A stretch of 36,471 nt of DNA from Bacillota bacterium (GTDB lineage: Bacteria > Bacillota > Clostridia > Christensenellales > UBA1242). This document shows, one piece after another, positions 5,025-14,073 of the stretch (position 1 is the first letter of the stretch; the number at the start of each line of letters is the position of its first letter). Where the stretch lies: positions 1 to 36,471 of the forward strand of contig WRCD01000008.1 in the NCBI GenBank assembly GCA_009784185.1, in the 5' to 3' direction. The notes below the pieces were generated by a model. That model searched no databases. It saw nothing but the letters and a program-made list of their open reading frames with translations, and was not told where the DNA came from. The translations under genes and the position numbers were made by a program.

Positions 5025-7012
5025 ATTAATTCAAATCCAATATTTAGCAAAAAGTTATATGTACTATCATAAAATTCTCTTTTTCTGCTTAAATCTTGAT
5101 CATCACCAGTCGGAATAAAAATAATCATCCCTTGGCGAGCACGTGTTAATAATACTCTATAAGAATTTTTTAAGTAATTCTGAAGCATTGAATTATTAAT
5201 TACTTGCCAAGTTGTTCCTGTTTTTCTATCAGTTTTCAACTCATTAGATACCCATACTTTTTCTTTATCATTGTATCTATAATCTGCGTCCCAAGCAACT
5301 ATTGTATAATCCAACTCTAAGCCTTGAATTTTAAATTCACTTGCAACCAACTCAAGCATATAAGAAGACCTAATATCTTCTTTATTATTTAAAAACCAAT
5401 GCACGCCTTCAAAGAAAGATGATTTAGGATTTGACTCAGGGACAAAAACACCTTCTGCTCTAAGTCTTTTTGCTTTACTGCTAGCTATCATTCCAAACCG
5501 CTCTGTTCCTCGAGCCATTTCTTTTATCTTTCTCTTTGCATTTGCCAAATCTCTAGTTAAATATATAGGATAGCGTTGTTCTTGTTTTTGTGAGTTTAAT
5601 TCCTTAAAAACAGAACTCGCTTTTTCTAAATTTCCATTGAGAATACAATCAACTAATTCGGCAAGTTTTACTCCTCTAAAAGAACGAGCAGAAACAGACA
5701 GATGTAAATTTTTTTCTGGCGATATGTTTGATAAACCATATTCAGTGATAAATTCTTTTTTCTCGTTCGGAATATATATATGCCAATCATTACGATCTTT
5801 TAATGCCTTAAACCACTCATTAATACCTGCTTCGCCTGTGTGGATTTCTTGTCCTTCTCCAACTAAACAAACAATAGCTGCCCATCCTTGATGCTTACCA
5901 ATAACTCCAAGAAAGAATTCTGGTTCGCTTTGATCAATATCATTTCCATTATTCTTTTTTAAATATGATTTAAGTTTATCTTCAGTCCAAACTCTTTGTG
6001 CTTCGTCAAATACCACAACCCTTTCATTTGGAGCTTCATTCGGATGCTTTAAACAATCCCTTCTATAATGATAAGCATCTAAAATAAACGAATCGATAGA
6101 TCGCGAAACCGCTGAATATTTTGTATCTTTATTTCTCCGCACTCTATCGCGGCTGAGAGCCGCTTTTAGAACTTCAACCAAAGGCCCATTGCCAGATATA
6201 TAAATTGCGTTTTCTTCCGTTGTAAGATGCTTTCTTGAACTAACTAATTTTAAACCTACAAGGGTCTTCCCTGCGCCTGGAACTCCCGTAACAAAAATAA
6301 CAGCCTTCTCATTATTCTGTTTCGTTTTTTCAATAATGTTATTAATTACGTCTGTTGTTAATGTTAAATTTTCTTTACCTTCACTATTAGATATCTCTTC
6401 AACTTTATGATCGCTAAACAATGCCTGCGCTGCTTCTACAATTGTAGGAGTAGGCGAATATCTAGAATCTTCCCAAGCGATATAATCAAACACTGCTTCA
6501 TTGGCAAATTTTAAACAAACTTCATTTATAATTATTTCTAAATTACTAGAATTGCATTTAATTGGATCGACAACCCTGTCTGACTGCACAGTTATCTCAT
6601 TATTTATAATTTGTTTATTTCGTGTCACTATTAAAATTGGTACAATTAATTTATCATGGCTTTCTTTTTGAAAATTCTTTAAATCCAAAGCGTAATCATG
6701 AACTTGATCTATTGAACTGCGTAGAAAACTTGACTCAGTATCTTTATATTCAAGTACAAAAACTATTCCTTTAATTAACAGTACTGCATCGATTCGTCTG
6801 CCAATTCGAGGGATAGAGTATTCAAACAAAACTCTACCGTCAAACTTTTGCAGAACAGTTTTTAAGTGGTTTATTTCATATTCCCAAACTCGAACTTGCT
6901 CTTTTTCTAATCTGCGAAAATTTCTGGAATACTCCGCAGTTATTTTATCAGTTATTAAAGCTACTTCTTCTGATCTGAAATCTTTAATATCTGCACTATA
7001 GTAAGCTTTCAT
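5021..7012 (-). CDS. PD-(D/E)XK nuclease-like domain fused to DUF2075 helicase
   Basis: 663 residues. The N-terminal part has a nuclease-like core: EYSIPRIGRRIDAVLL with D75 and VFVLEYK with E88/K90. A P-loop ATPase follows: Walker A GVPGAGKT (243-250) and Walker B VVVFDEAQ (332-339). C-terminal helicase motifs include SVSARSFRG, VASEFKIQGLELD and SYRVLLTRARQG. This is the DUF2075 superfamily-1-like helicase layout, known from many phage-defence loci. ATG 7012 has AAGGAGAT upstream. It is the last gene of the element 2 operon, 22 bases after vsr. A role as the nucleic-acid processing or effector arm of the system is inferred; catalysis is unproven. Confidence 0.85.
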   Translation of the reverse strand: MKAYYSADIKDFRSEEVALITDKITAEYSRNFRRLEKEQVRVWEYEINHLKTVLQKFDGRVLFEYSIPRIGRRIDAVLLIKGIVFVLEYKDTESSFLRSSIDQVHDYALDLKNFQKESHDKLIVPILIVTRNKQIINNEITVQSDRVVDPIKCNSSNLEIIINEVCLKFANEAVFDYIAWEDSRYSPTPTIVEAAQALFSDHKVEEISNSEGKENLTLTTDVINNIIEKTKQNNEKAVIFVTGVPGAGKTLVGLKLVSSRKHLTTEENAIYISGNGPLVEVLKAALSRDRVRRNKDTKYSAVSRSIDSFILDAYHYRRDCLKHPNEAPNERVVVFDEAQRVWTEDKLKSYLKKNNGNDIDQSEPEFFLGVIGKHQGWAAIVCLVGEGQEIHTGEAGINEWFKALKDRNDWHIYIPNEKKEFITEYGLSNISPEKNLHLSVSARSFRGVKLAELVDCILNGNLEKASSVFKELNSQKQEQRYPIYLTRDLANAKRKIKEMARGTERFGMIASSKAKRLRAEGVFVPESNPKSSFFEGVHWFLNNKEDIRSSYMLELVASEFKIQGLELDYTIVAWDADYRYNDKEKVWVSNELKTDRKTGTTWQVINNSMLQNYLKNSYRVLLTRARQGMIIFIPTGDDQDLSRKREFYDSTYNFLLNIGFELI

Positions 7013-7034
7013 TATATCTCCTTGCCTATTTTAT

Positions 7035-7472
7035 TTAGGAATTTGAGGGACAATCCTTAATTACTTTAATTAAACTACTGAATGTATTCTCTCTTATATC
7101 TTTTTTTAATTCACATTCCCATATTACGATAACTTTCCAGCCTAATTCTTTTAAGTTTTCCATATTTAATATATCCCGCATCTTGTTTTTATTAACTTTT
7201 CCTATCCAATATTCTTCGTTTGATTTAGGCATAACAAATTCAGGACAATCGTGCATATGCCAAAAACAACCGTTAACAAAAATAACGGTCTTAAACTTTT
7301 TCAGAACTATGTCTGGCTTACCAGGCAAATCTTTAACATTCTTTCTGTATCTGAAGCCCTTTGAAAAAAGAAACTTCCGGACAATATTTTCCGGCTCAGA
7401 ATCTTTGCTCTTTATTTGAGACATATTATAACTTCTAACTTGTTTTGAATGATTATCCATAAGTACTCTCAT
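7035..7472 (-). CDS. vsr: very short patch repair endonuclease Vsr
   Basis: Nicks DNA 5' of T in T:G mismatches that arise when 5-methylcytosine deaminates. Family motifs are intact: RSYNMSQIKSKDSEPE, GKPDIVLKKFKTVIFVNGCFWHMHDC (catalytic Asp and Zn-binding Cys/His), and a W..K...N..RD region. The length of 145 residues is normal. ATG 7472 overlaps the methyltransferase stop as ATGA, so the two are translationally coupled; an alternative ATG is at 7460. Vsr beside a C5 methyltransferase is the standard pairing. In some MORC/GHKL-type modification operons Vsr-fold proteins are thought to act as the restriction nuclease, and no other classical restriction enzyme is visible here. Confidence 0.92.
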   Translation of the reverse strand: MRVLMDNHSKQVRSYNMSQIKSKDSEPENIVRKFLFSKGFRYRKNVKDLPGKPDIVLKKFKTVIFVNGCFWHMHDCPEFVMPKSNEEYWIGKVNKNKMRDILNMENLKELGWKVIVIWECELKKDIRENTFSSLIKVIKDCPSNS

Positions 7473-8449
7473 TGCTCATTTAGAATACTTAATATTTCAA
7501 TTGCAATTCTTTCCACAACGGGAATCGTAACAGAGTTACCAATTTGCTTATATACTCTTGAATCAGCAAGTTTAGCAGGTATCTTAAAACTTTTTGGAAA
7601 ACCTTGTATTTGCAGGCATTCTTTAGGAGTTAATTTTCTTATTCGCCCAGCATTATCAATTATCAGCGGCACATTGTGACCGCCCATTCCCATATTTGCC
7701 ATTAAAGTTGGACATACACCTGACTTGTTTTCTCTTATATAGTTTCTGCGCAATTGATAAATAGAATTAACATTAGTTACGCTTTCCCTGAATAACGGAT
7801 AATATTTAGTGGATTCTTTTTTATAATAATACTTGTCATCAACACCTGCATCTCGGTCTATTATTTTATCAAGCGTGTTAGATAATTTAATTTTACCCGG
7901 CCATTTTGCTTTGAACTTTTCAAGCTTGTCTTCATCGAGAAAACCCACAATATATATACGTTCTCTGCTTTGCGGAACATTTCCATACTCACAAGCATTT
8001 AACACTTTTTCATCAGTGTGATATCCTATCTCTTTTAAATGCTCTTTTATCTTTTCAAATGTATTTCCATTATCATGAGTAAGCAAGTTCTTAACATTTT
8101 CCAAAAAAACTACTGGCGGCAATCTTTTATTATCTTTCATTTCTTTCAACAGTTTAATAATTGCGAAAAATAATGTACCTCTCTCATCATCAAAACCTTT
8201 CCTATGCCCTGCTACTGAAAAAGCCTGACAGGGAAATCCGCCAGCCAAAACAGAGATACTCGGTATCTCTTCTGTTTTAACTTCAGTTATGCTTTTGCAG
8301 ATTAATTCATTTTCATGGTTTGCATCGTATGTAACTTTGCAATATGGATCAATATCATTTGCCCAAACGCATTTAAATCCTGCTTTTTCAAATCCGAGAT
8401 CAATCCCCCCGATACCTGCAAAAAGACTCGCTAAGGTATAAGTTGCCAT
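7469..8449 (-). CDS. DNA (cytosine-5-)-methyltransferase
   Basis: 326 residues with the C5-methyltransferase motifs in order: I FAGIGG (10-15), IV GGFPCQAFS with catalytic C74, VI FLENVKN (115-121), VIII QSRERIYIVGF (160-170), IX LTPKECLQIQGFP, and X QIGNSVTIPV. The target-recognition stretch includes PTLMANMGMGGHNVPLI, a pattern also seen in enzymes for GG/CC-rich palindromes, but the target cannot be read from sequence. It starts at ATG 8449, 43 bases after the DUF6339-like gene. It presumably marks host DNA for the associated system. Confidence 0.93.
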   Translation of the reverse strand: MATYTLASLFAGIGGIDLGFEKAGFKCVWANDIDPYCKVTYDANHENELICKSITEVKTEEIPSISVLAGGFPCQAFSVAGHRKGFDDERGTLFFAIIKLLKEMKDNKRLPPVVFLENVKNLLTHDNGNTFEKIKEHLKEIGYHTDEKVLNACEYGNVPQSRERIYIVGFLDEDKLEKFKAKWPGKIKLSNTLDKIIDRDAGVDDKYYYKKESTKYYPLFRESVTNVNSIYQLRRNYIRENKSGVCPTLMANMGMGGHNVPLIIDNAGRIRKLTPKECLQIQGFPKSFKIPAKLADSRVYKQIGNSVTIPVVERIAIEILSILNEQ

Positions 8450-8492
8450 GCTATGATAATAGCATATTCTAAATGTTATGTAAAATGATTTT

Positions 8493-9221
8493 TTATCGCT
8501 TTCGCAAATTCATAATGTAATTTAATGATATTTCCTTGATTTCATCTTGTGTCAGCGCATCAAGTATGCAAACCGCACCTTTGCGATTTATATATTTACA
8601 CAGAGCACGCCATTCTTCTCTAGTAACTTCATTTTTTTGAGTGTCATTGATTTCTTTTATTGCTAACAGAATACCGCTCGTTATGTTTTTATTCATAGAA
8701 AAATTTACTTCTACAACACATTTACACAAATCTGAATTTGATAACAATAATTCTGTAAGAATATATCTATTGCTTGGATTGTCTTCTTGGTATGTCAAGT
8801 ACCCAAACCACCAAAGCTGTGCTACCGAATTACGCATAAAACCTCTACGGTTGCCCCTTTCACTTCCGCAGAAAAACCTTTGCCTTAACTTCGCAATAGT
8901 ATCCGCATCTTTTGACCATCTTTTAACCGAATACTTCCAATATTGTGTATGTGTTAAGTATGACCACAGTCTTGGCTGGCTAGCTTGCTTTGGATTTAAT
9001 TTACCTTTTAACGAATCATACAACATTTTCACATTAATTATATCGCCAACTTCAACTGATAACGCTGGCAAATTAGCGTCTATCGGCGAATCCTTATAAT
9101 AATGACGTCCTTTGAAATACTCTTTGATCCATTCATCAGTAGTTTTATAATGCTCAATATTTCTTTGCAGACTTGTAAAAAGATCCAAATATGCATTTTC
9201 TAAAAAATATCCGATTTTCAT
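8493..9221 (-). CDS. DUF6339 family protein (defence-associated)
   Basis: 242 residues, soluble. Key pattern: IDANLPALSVEVGD, LYDSLKGKLNPKQASQPRLWSYLTHTQYWKYSVKRW, then GNRRGFMRNSVAQLWWFGYLTY. I recognise this as the DUF6339 type, which tends to sit in modification/defence operons. Its function is unknown. ATG 9221 overlaps the preceding stop as TAATG, with GGAGG just upstream, so translation is coupled to the 9221-10102 gene. Conserved Arg/Trp-rich blocks suggest nucleic-acid contact, but that is a guess. Confidence 0.7.
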   Translation of the reverse strand: MKIGYFLENAYLDLFTSLQRNIEHYKTTDEWIKEYFKGRHYYKDSPIDANLPALSVEVGDIINVKMLYDSLKGKLNPKQASQPRLWSYLTHTQYWKYSVKRWSKDADTIAKLRQRFFCGSERGNRRGFMRNSVAQLWWFGYLTYQEDNPSNRYILTELLLSNSDLCKCVVEVNFSMNKNITSGILLAIKEINDTQKNEVTREEWRALCKYINRKGAVCILDALTQDEIKEISLNYIMNLRKR

Positions 9222-10102
9222 TATACCACCTCCGTCTCATCATTAAACATATCACCGCAAATCTTTTTAATTTTATCCAATGAATTATTAAACACATTAG
9301 TAATAATTTTATCAGCAACACCAATCATGGATGTCTCATTGCCTAAGACAATTGAATGTTTTTGCAGCTGCGACTCGATTGCTTTAAACCATTTACGGTT
9401 TTTATCATCTTCTTCGTACTGTCCATCCCGCATTTTTCGCAATGTTTCTGTTAAAACTGGAATAACAAACAATGCACCCAAAAATGCACTTACGTCCGGC
9501 GCTGTTTTAAATCTTTCATATTTGTCAAATAGTTCTTTCTTAATCCGTATCCCTATGCGCTCACCAGATTCGTCCACAACAACATTATAAGGCTGGTCGT
9601 CCGGCCCTATTGTTATTTTAAAAATTGAAGGCTTATCTTTTAATGGATCGTAATCGTCTAATGATACTTTCCATACATCTGTTATGGCAGCAATTCCACC
9701 CTTGTCTAAGCCGATTGAAGCACTGCTAAATATGCTGTTATGCTCATCTAATTTAAACTCTGAAATTTTTTTATTTGCAATAAGATATCCCTTAATGGTA
9801 AGCTCATCTGAAACATCGGTACTATTCACTTTTATTGTGCATTCAGCAGCTGCGTTATCAAAATATAATAACTTTCTAAAGCCTGTAACAATGCATTCTA
9901 AATAAATGGCGGCAGAAAGATCGCCATCAGCAATGCTTTTTATTACGCCTGGTGATTTTAACTCGTATTTTATATTTATTGCTATTATATTTCCATCAAA
10001 AACAGGAGCATCTGGCACTATTGCAAATTCATTATTTTCCTGATAGTCCTCTCCATTATTAAGAACAGGATGCGGGAAATTGATGTTTGTTTTTTTATTC
10101 AT
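9221..10102 (-). CDS. conserved operon protein of unknown function
   Basis: About 293 residues with no signal peptide or membrane span. The first two thirds look beta-rich (FDGNIIAINIKYELKSPG, YLECIVTGFRKLLYF); the last third is helical (DVSAFLGALFVIPVLTETLRKM). I do not recognise the family. ATG 10102 is preferred because GAGGTG lies 5 bases upstream; a GTG at 10108 overlapping the ATPase stop is an alternative. It sits between the GHKL ATPase and the DUF6339-like gene with overlapping ends, so it is probably a stoichiometric partner of the ATPase. Confidence 0.75.
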   Translation of the reverse strand: MNKKTNINFPHPVLNNGEDYQENNEFAIVPDAPVFDGNIIAINIKYELKSPGVIKSIADGDLSAAIYLECIVTGFRKLLYFDNAAAECTIKVNSTDVSDELTIKGYLIANKKISEFKLDEHNSIFSSASIGLDKGGIAAITDVWKVSLDDYDPLKDKPSIFKITIGPDDQPYNVVVDESGERIGIRIKKELFDKYERFKTAPDVSAFLGALFVIPVLTETLRKMRDGQYEEDDKNRKWFKAIESQLQKHSIVLGNETSMIGVADKIITNVFNNSLDKIKKICGDMFNDETEVV

Positions 10103-10104
10103 AA

Positions 10105-12006
10105 TCACCTCACTACCAGCTCAATTGTCATTTTCTCGTTTAATTCCATATGCACAATTATTTCGTGCCTCACCCTTCCCTTTAAGTCCAATGGCCCAAT
10201 TGAATAACTATTCGCATTTTTTGTCGCTCCGCAATACACATATTTTACAATCTTTAAAAATTCACTGTTCCCATCATCATGTCTTGCTTTAAATGCTAAG
10301 TAAACCTGCTTATCATCATCTTTGATTTCTAACAGCGTCTTGTATATTCCCATATGCGCCACCATAGGAAAGACGCGATTAAACCGCAAGTCTGGGACAT
10401 TTAATTTTTTTGTTCCCGCGTCTGGTATGACAATATCGCCTTTACTTTCCTCATCTTCATCCCCTTCGCCAGGCTTACTATTACCCTGACCGCCACCGGC
10501 TGTATTACTAACTTCGGCCTCATTGGTATCTTTTTTACCTTCTGTTTTTTTGCCATCAACGGATTCACTTGTTATTCTAAGCGACCGCCTGGTTACTTGA
10601 GAAACACAGCTTTGTTCTGATAAATTGTCTTTCTCCTTTGACGGTGTTGGTTCATTCATTCCTGTCTCATCATCATCAAAAGGCAGGAACTCACTCATGC
10701 CATATGGGTCTAACTCTTGTGTCTGCTCACCACGGCATTCTTCTTTTATTATAGCGTTTACCCAATTTATAATTGTACTCTTCAGTTCCTTAGCTGATTT
10801 TCTTGTTTTTTCATCGCCCTCAATTTCGTCAGGATCCCAGTTGTCATGACAAGGCGGCTCCATTTTCTTCAACAAATCGTTTGTTTTTTCATCACGAGCA
10901 ATAAACACTGCGGCAAACGGTGTCAATAAGTTTAAACCGCGAATACGAACACGCATCCCCGTCGCCCGCATTTCAATAATCTTTTTACTGAAGCTATTAT
11001 CTTTTTTAATATATAGCTGCATACCATTAAGCGACTTTATGTTTTCCTGTGATATCTCGATAATTGTAGTGTAAAACTCTTGAGTTTGCCGCATCTTGAT
11101 ATCTTTGTCTATTTTCAAATCTAAGTTCTTCGCATAGTGAGCAATTCTATCTTTTAAAGTGTTTTTATTTAGCTCTAAATCACCAATTTTAACAACTAAC
11201 ATTCCTTCATGTAAAGCCATAAAGAAATTATTTATGATAGCACGCTCAATAACTTCTTCCCAGTCATCAGTTTTTTTATATCCTAAGACTATGACATCTG
11301 TGCCATATTCGTTATCTTGTCGCTTAAATATGTCGTAAAGCGCTTCTTGTTCATCATCAAACAACGGTTGTTTATCCTGCTTATTATAAAAGTAACCTGT
11401 GCCCTGCGTGCGTTCCCCATCTGCGCTATGCGTTATTAATCGTGCAACCCCTTGAAATGCTCTAACCTCATCTTTAGCAAGTGTATTGTAAAACACTGTC
11501 CTGAATGCAGAACAAGCAAAGGGGGCGCTCTTTCCGATTCCATGTGAACCAGCACTTCCTTTACTCTTCCGCGTTACACCGCTTGATTTAACCAAAGCTT
11601 TCCATACTGATTGATTTTCTTTTTTTGCGCCAAGCAGTCCAGTAGTATTGAAGTCTCGTACAACAAGGGTGTCTATAGTACCTGTGTCTAACTTTTTCTT
11701 AGCTTCTTTCAAAAAAGAAGTAAGCTTGTCATCATCTTCCTGATTAGCTTCGACTTGACATTTAGCAATAATGTCTTCAAGCTGTTTTATTGCAGAAAAT
11801 TTAGTCTTATCCAAAGTTCTAAGCTGAAACTCCACTACAACAGGATTATTATTGTCTTGCTGTTTGGCATCAAGAGAGTTTTGACAAATCTCACGTGCTA
11901 AATGGTCGTGCAAATCCGAGCCTTTAAATATGCCTATGCCACCGTCATTAAAGCCTTGTTCTTGTCCATCATCAAGTTTTGGAAAACGCCATCCTATGTT
12001 ACTCAT
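10105..12006 (-). CDS. GHKL-type ATPase (MORC/MutL-like) of the defence operon
   Basis: 633 residues. The N-terminal Bergerat-fold motifs are clear: N-box E39-ICQN-SLDA, G1-like DFNTTG (118-123) and G2 GSHGIGKSA (153-161), followed by a GTDVIVLGY segment. A low-complexity acidic linker (~440-550) leads to a beta-rich C-terminal domain starting PDLRFNRVFP. GHKL ATPases next to C5 methyltransferases, Vsr and helicases are known from the MORC-related restriction-modification operons described by Iyer, Abhiman and Aravind. ATP-driven clamp formation on DNA is the inferred role. ATG 12006 overlaps the stop of the upstream small gene (TAATG), with AAGGAG upstream. Confidence 0.85.
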   Translation of the reverse strand: MSNIGWRFPKLDDGQEQGFNDGGIGIFKGSDLHDHLAREICQNSLDAKQQDNNNPVVVEFQLRTLDKTKFSAIKQLEDIIAKCQVEANQEDDDKLTSFLKEAKKKLDTGTIDTLVVRDFNTTGLLGAKKENQSVWKALVKSSGVTRKSKGSAGSHGIGKSAPFACSAFRTVFYNTLAKDEVRAFQGVARLITHSADGERTQGTGYFYNKQDKQPLFDDEQEALYDIFKRQDNEYGTDVIVLGYKKTDDWEEVIERAIINNFFMALHEGMLVVKIGDLELNKNTLKDRIAHYAKNLDLKIDKDIKMRQTQEFYTTIIEISQENIKSLNGMQLYIKKDNSFSKKIIEMRATGMRVRIRGLNLLTPFAAVFIARDEKTNDLLKKMEPPCHDNWDPDEIEGDEKTRKSAKELKSTIINWVNAIIKEECRGEQTQELDPYGMSEFLPFDDDETGMNEPTPSKEKDNLSEQSCVSQVTRRSLRITSESVDGKKTEGKKDTNEAEVSNTAGGGQGNSKPGEGDEDEESKGDIVIPDAGTKKLNVPDLRFNRVFPMVAHMGIYKTLLEIKDDDKQVYLAFKARHDDGNSEFLKIVKYVYCGATKNANSYSIGPLDLKGRVRHEIIVHMELNEKMTIELVVR

Positions 12007-12239
12007 TAAATTCTCCTTAATGTAAATTTTTCAGTGCTGTCGCTGCCGCCAGAAAATCTGCTTCTCGTATTTTTTATCTCTCTTTCAAGAACAGAAAAAA
12101 TTTGTCTCACATCCTCTTCGTTATACTCATAATTACTTTTTTCTGAACAATTACCAAGTAATCTAAGCATGTCCAGAATTTTATTTGTTCTGGCCTCTGC
12201 AATTTTTATAAACCTATCTCGTTTAATATTTTGTGCCAT
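12006..12239 (-). CDS. small first protein of the defence operon
   Basis: 77 residues: MAQNIKRDRFIKIAEARTNKILDMLRLLGNCSEKSNYEY..., helical and basic at the start. Similar small proteins are, as far as I recall, common directly upstream of ATPase-containing modification operons in Firmicutes; no name is known to me. AAAGGAGG lies 5 bases before ATG 12239, which outranks the longer frame from 12269. It is translationally coupled to the ATPase and is the first gene after a consensus promoter. It could be a regulator or small subunit. Confidence 0.8.
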   Translation of the reverse strand: MAQNIKRDRFIKIAEARTNKILDMLRLLGNCSEKSNYEYNEEDVRQIFSVLEREIKNTRSRFSGGSDSTEKFTLRRI

Positions 12240-12259
12240 ATTTGCCTCCTTTTGTTGAA

Positions 12260-12288
12260 AATATAGCATATATAAAAGATATTGTCAA
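12260..12288 (-). promoter_or_regulatory. promoter of the defence operon
   Basis: On the minus strand TTGACA (12288-12283), 17-bp spacer, TATATT (12265-12260), about 20 bases before the first start codon. Near-consensus, so the operon is probably well expressed unless repressed. Confidence 0.85.
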
Positions 12289-12299
12289 TACATTTTCAC

Positions 12300-12744
12300 A
12301 ATATATTTAAAATGTAGTGGATATATATTGTTTTTTATCGCAAAAATATTTGTGTACAAAATTTTTAAAAACTTTTTTACAGATAACGGAAGTTTTGACA
12401 TATAACAATATTAGAAAGTTAATTGCAAAATATGGGCGCAGCCATGGCACCCGCAGCAATGAAAACAATTTCCAAAACATCTTACACTTGTCCGGATAAA
12501 ATGCATATAATCATAGTAGGAAATTAATTCTAAAAAATTTTACAGATATGGAAAGTTTTTTCGTAATAATAGTATTAGGGAAATCTGAGTTGTTAAACAG
12601 ATTATAAAAACAAAATTAAGGGCTCTGCCATTCCCCATTCAAAACAATTCAATTGCCACAAAGACCATGCGCAGGGTCTTAAGTTTTTGATTGTAATTTT
12701 ACCAAAGATAGAAAATTTATAAGAGTTAAAATAGGAGAATATCT
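12300..12744. other. divergent intergenic region between operon and integrase
   Basis: No convincing gene; a 60-codon frame at 12317-12499 has no ribosome-binding site. It holds an imperfect 22-bp direct repeat, TTTTACAGATAACGGAAG... at 12375-12396 and TTTTACAGATATGGAAAG... at 12538-12559. It also holds a possible hairpin AAGACC...GGTCTT (12661-12680) followed by T. The repeats may be regulator or recombinase binding sites. Confidence 0.4.
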
Positions 12745-14073
12745 TTGGGAACTGATCTTAATTATTTTATAGACGATGAAACGAGGGAAAAAGCACACAA
12801 ACAGTGGCAAGCTACTGCTGACCATGTTGCAGGGATGCTTTGCCTTACAAACCCACAAAGCCTTTTGGAACTATTACAAAACATCCAACAGTTTATTATT
12901 CCATGGTCGACAGAGGTTGTAGCAGATGCCAAAAAAGCAATAAAACATAAAAACATAAATAACAAAGGAAAAAATAAAGAAATGAAATATTATGTACCTA
13001 AAGGGTGCTCCTTTTTTCAGCGCAATAATGATGGCCGCTGGGTGGGACGCATAAGAATAAGAGGCAAGCAAGTTGATGTTGCTTGCAGACACGATAAACG
13101 ATACGTGTATGATGAATTAATGAAAGCACATAGAGCTAAGGAAAAAAATCCGATTCAACAAGAAAAAGGTTTTAGACTATTCGAATGGCTTGACCATTGG
13201 CACAAAGTTTTCAGATTACCAAAGAGAGGAATAGAGCTATCTGAAAGCTCTATTAAAAGCGACATATATTATATAAACAAAATTAAGAAAATTTTTAAAA
13301 ATGAAAGACTTGAAGATTTAACCGCCGATGTTATACAGCAAACACTCTATTCAATGACTCAAGGCAGAACATGCGAAGGTGTTTACGGCATACTAAAACT
13401 AGCTTTATCTAAAGCAAGAGACAGAACCGGAGGCACAAGCGTGATGGAGCTTGTGGAAAAAGTTAGACATGAGCGTGTCAAAGGCCGCGCACTTAACAAC
13501 GGTGAGATCAAGAAAATACTTGAAGCGACACGAAATGAAACAGAAAGAGACATAATCAAATTCTATCTTTATACCGGCTGCCGAGTAGATGAAATCAGTG
13601 CAACAAAAGTTGAGTTTATAAACCTAACGGAGGAAGAACGAATCATAACCGGTCTTCAACATAAAAATAGACCCATTCCTGATATGCGCCTACTCCCAAA
13701 TGAAGTTTTAATATATGGAAGTAAAACCAGGCTCTCTATTCGCGCAATGCCAATCCTTCCGCCACTCCGCCCTATCCTGGAAAGAATCACCGCCAATAGA
13801 GATGGTAATGAAAGACTGTTTAAAAATCACACCACTGTTATGATCCGAAATTTTCACGAGTTAATTAAAGATGCAACCAAAATAACATTCACTCTAAAAG
13901 ACTATCGTCATACTGCTGCTACAAGCTTTAAGGATGCCGGTATTCCCTCAGGAGTTTACTTCAGATGGTTTGGTTGGTCCGATGACACAATGGCAAGAAA
14001 AGTTTATACTCATGAGACGGAATACGAGAAGAAAGTTTCCCAAGAATGGGCACAAAAGTTTAATAATAGTTAA
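12745..14073 (+). CDS. tyrosine recombinase / integrase of element 2
   Basis: 442 residues. The order is a ~80-residue N-terminal extension, an arm-binding-type beta domain (~81-115, FFQRNNDGRWVGRIRIRGKQ), a SAM-like core-binding domain (~143-245), and the catalytic domain. Catalytic residues visible are R280 (TGCRVDE), a Lys in the GSKTR beta-turn (~327), K385-x-x-R388-H389, W411 in place of the usual His (GWSDD), and nucleophile Y421 (KVYTH). TTG 12745 is chosen because AGGAG lies 7-8 bases upstream. It should act on the TTTCCxGG core repeats at the element ends. It converges with the protease gene with a 4-base overlap. Confidence 0.9.
   Translation: MGTDLNYFIDDETREKAHKQWQATADHVAGMLCLTNPQSLLELLQNIQQFIIPWSTEVVADAKKAIKHKNINNKGKNKEMKYYVPKGCSFFQRNNDGRWVGRIRIRGKQVDVACRHDKRYVYDELMKAHRAKEKNPIQQEKGFRLFEWLDHWHKVFRLPKRGIELSESSIKSDIYYINKIKKIFKNERLEDLTADVIQQTLYSMTQGRTCEGVYGILKLALSKARDRTGGTSVMELVEKVRHERVKGRALNNGEIKKILEATRNETERDIIKFYLYTGCRVDEISATKVEFINLTEEERIITGLQHKNRPIPDMRLLPNEVLIYGSKTRLSIRAMPILPPLRPILERITANRDGNERLFKNHTTVMIRNFHELIKDATKITFTLKDYRHTAATSFKDAGIPSGVYFRWFGWSDDTMARKVYTHETEYEKKVSQEWAQKFNNS

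Noticed and set aside
12317..12499. 60-codon plus-strand frame before the integrase
   Set aside because: No ribosome-binding site, no recognisable domain, A/T-rich intergenic composition.
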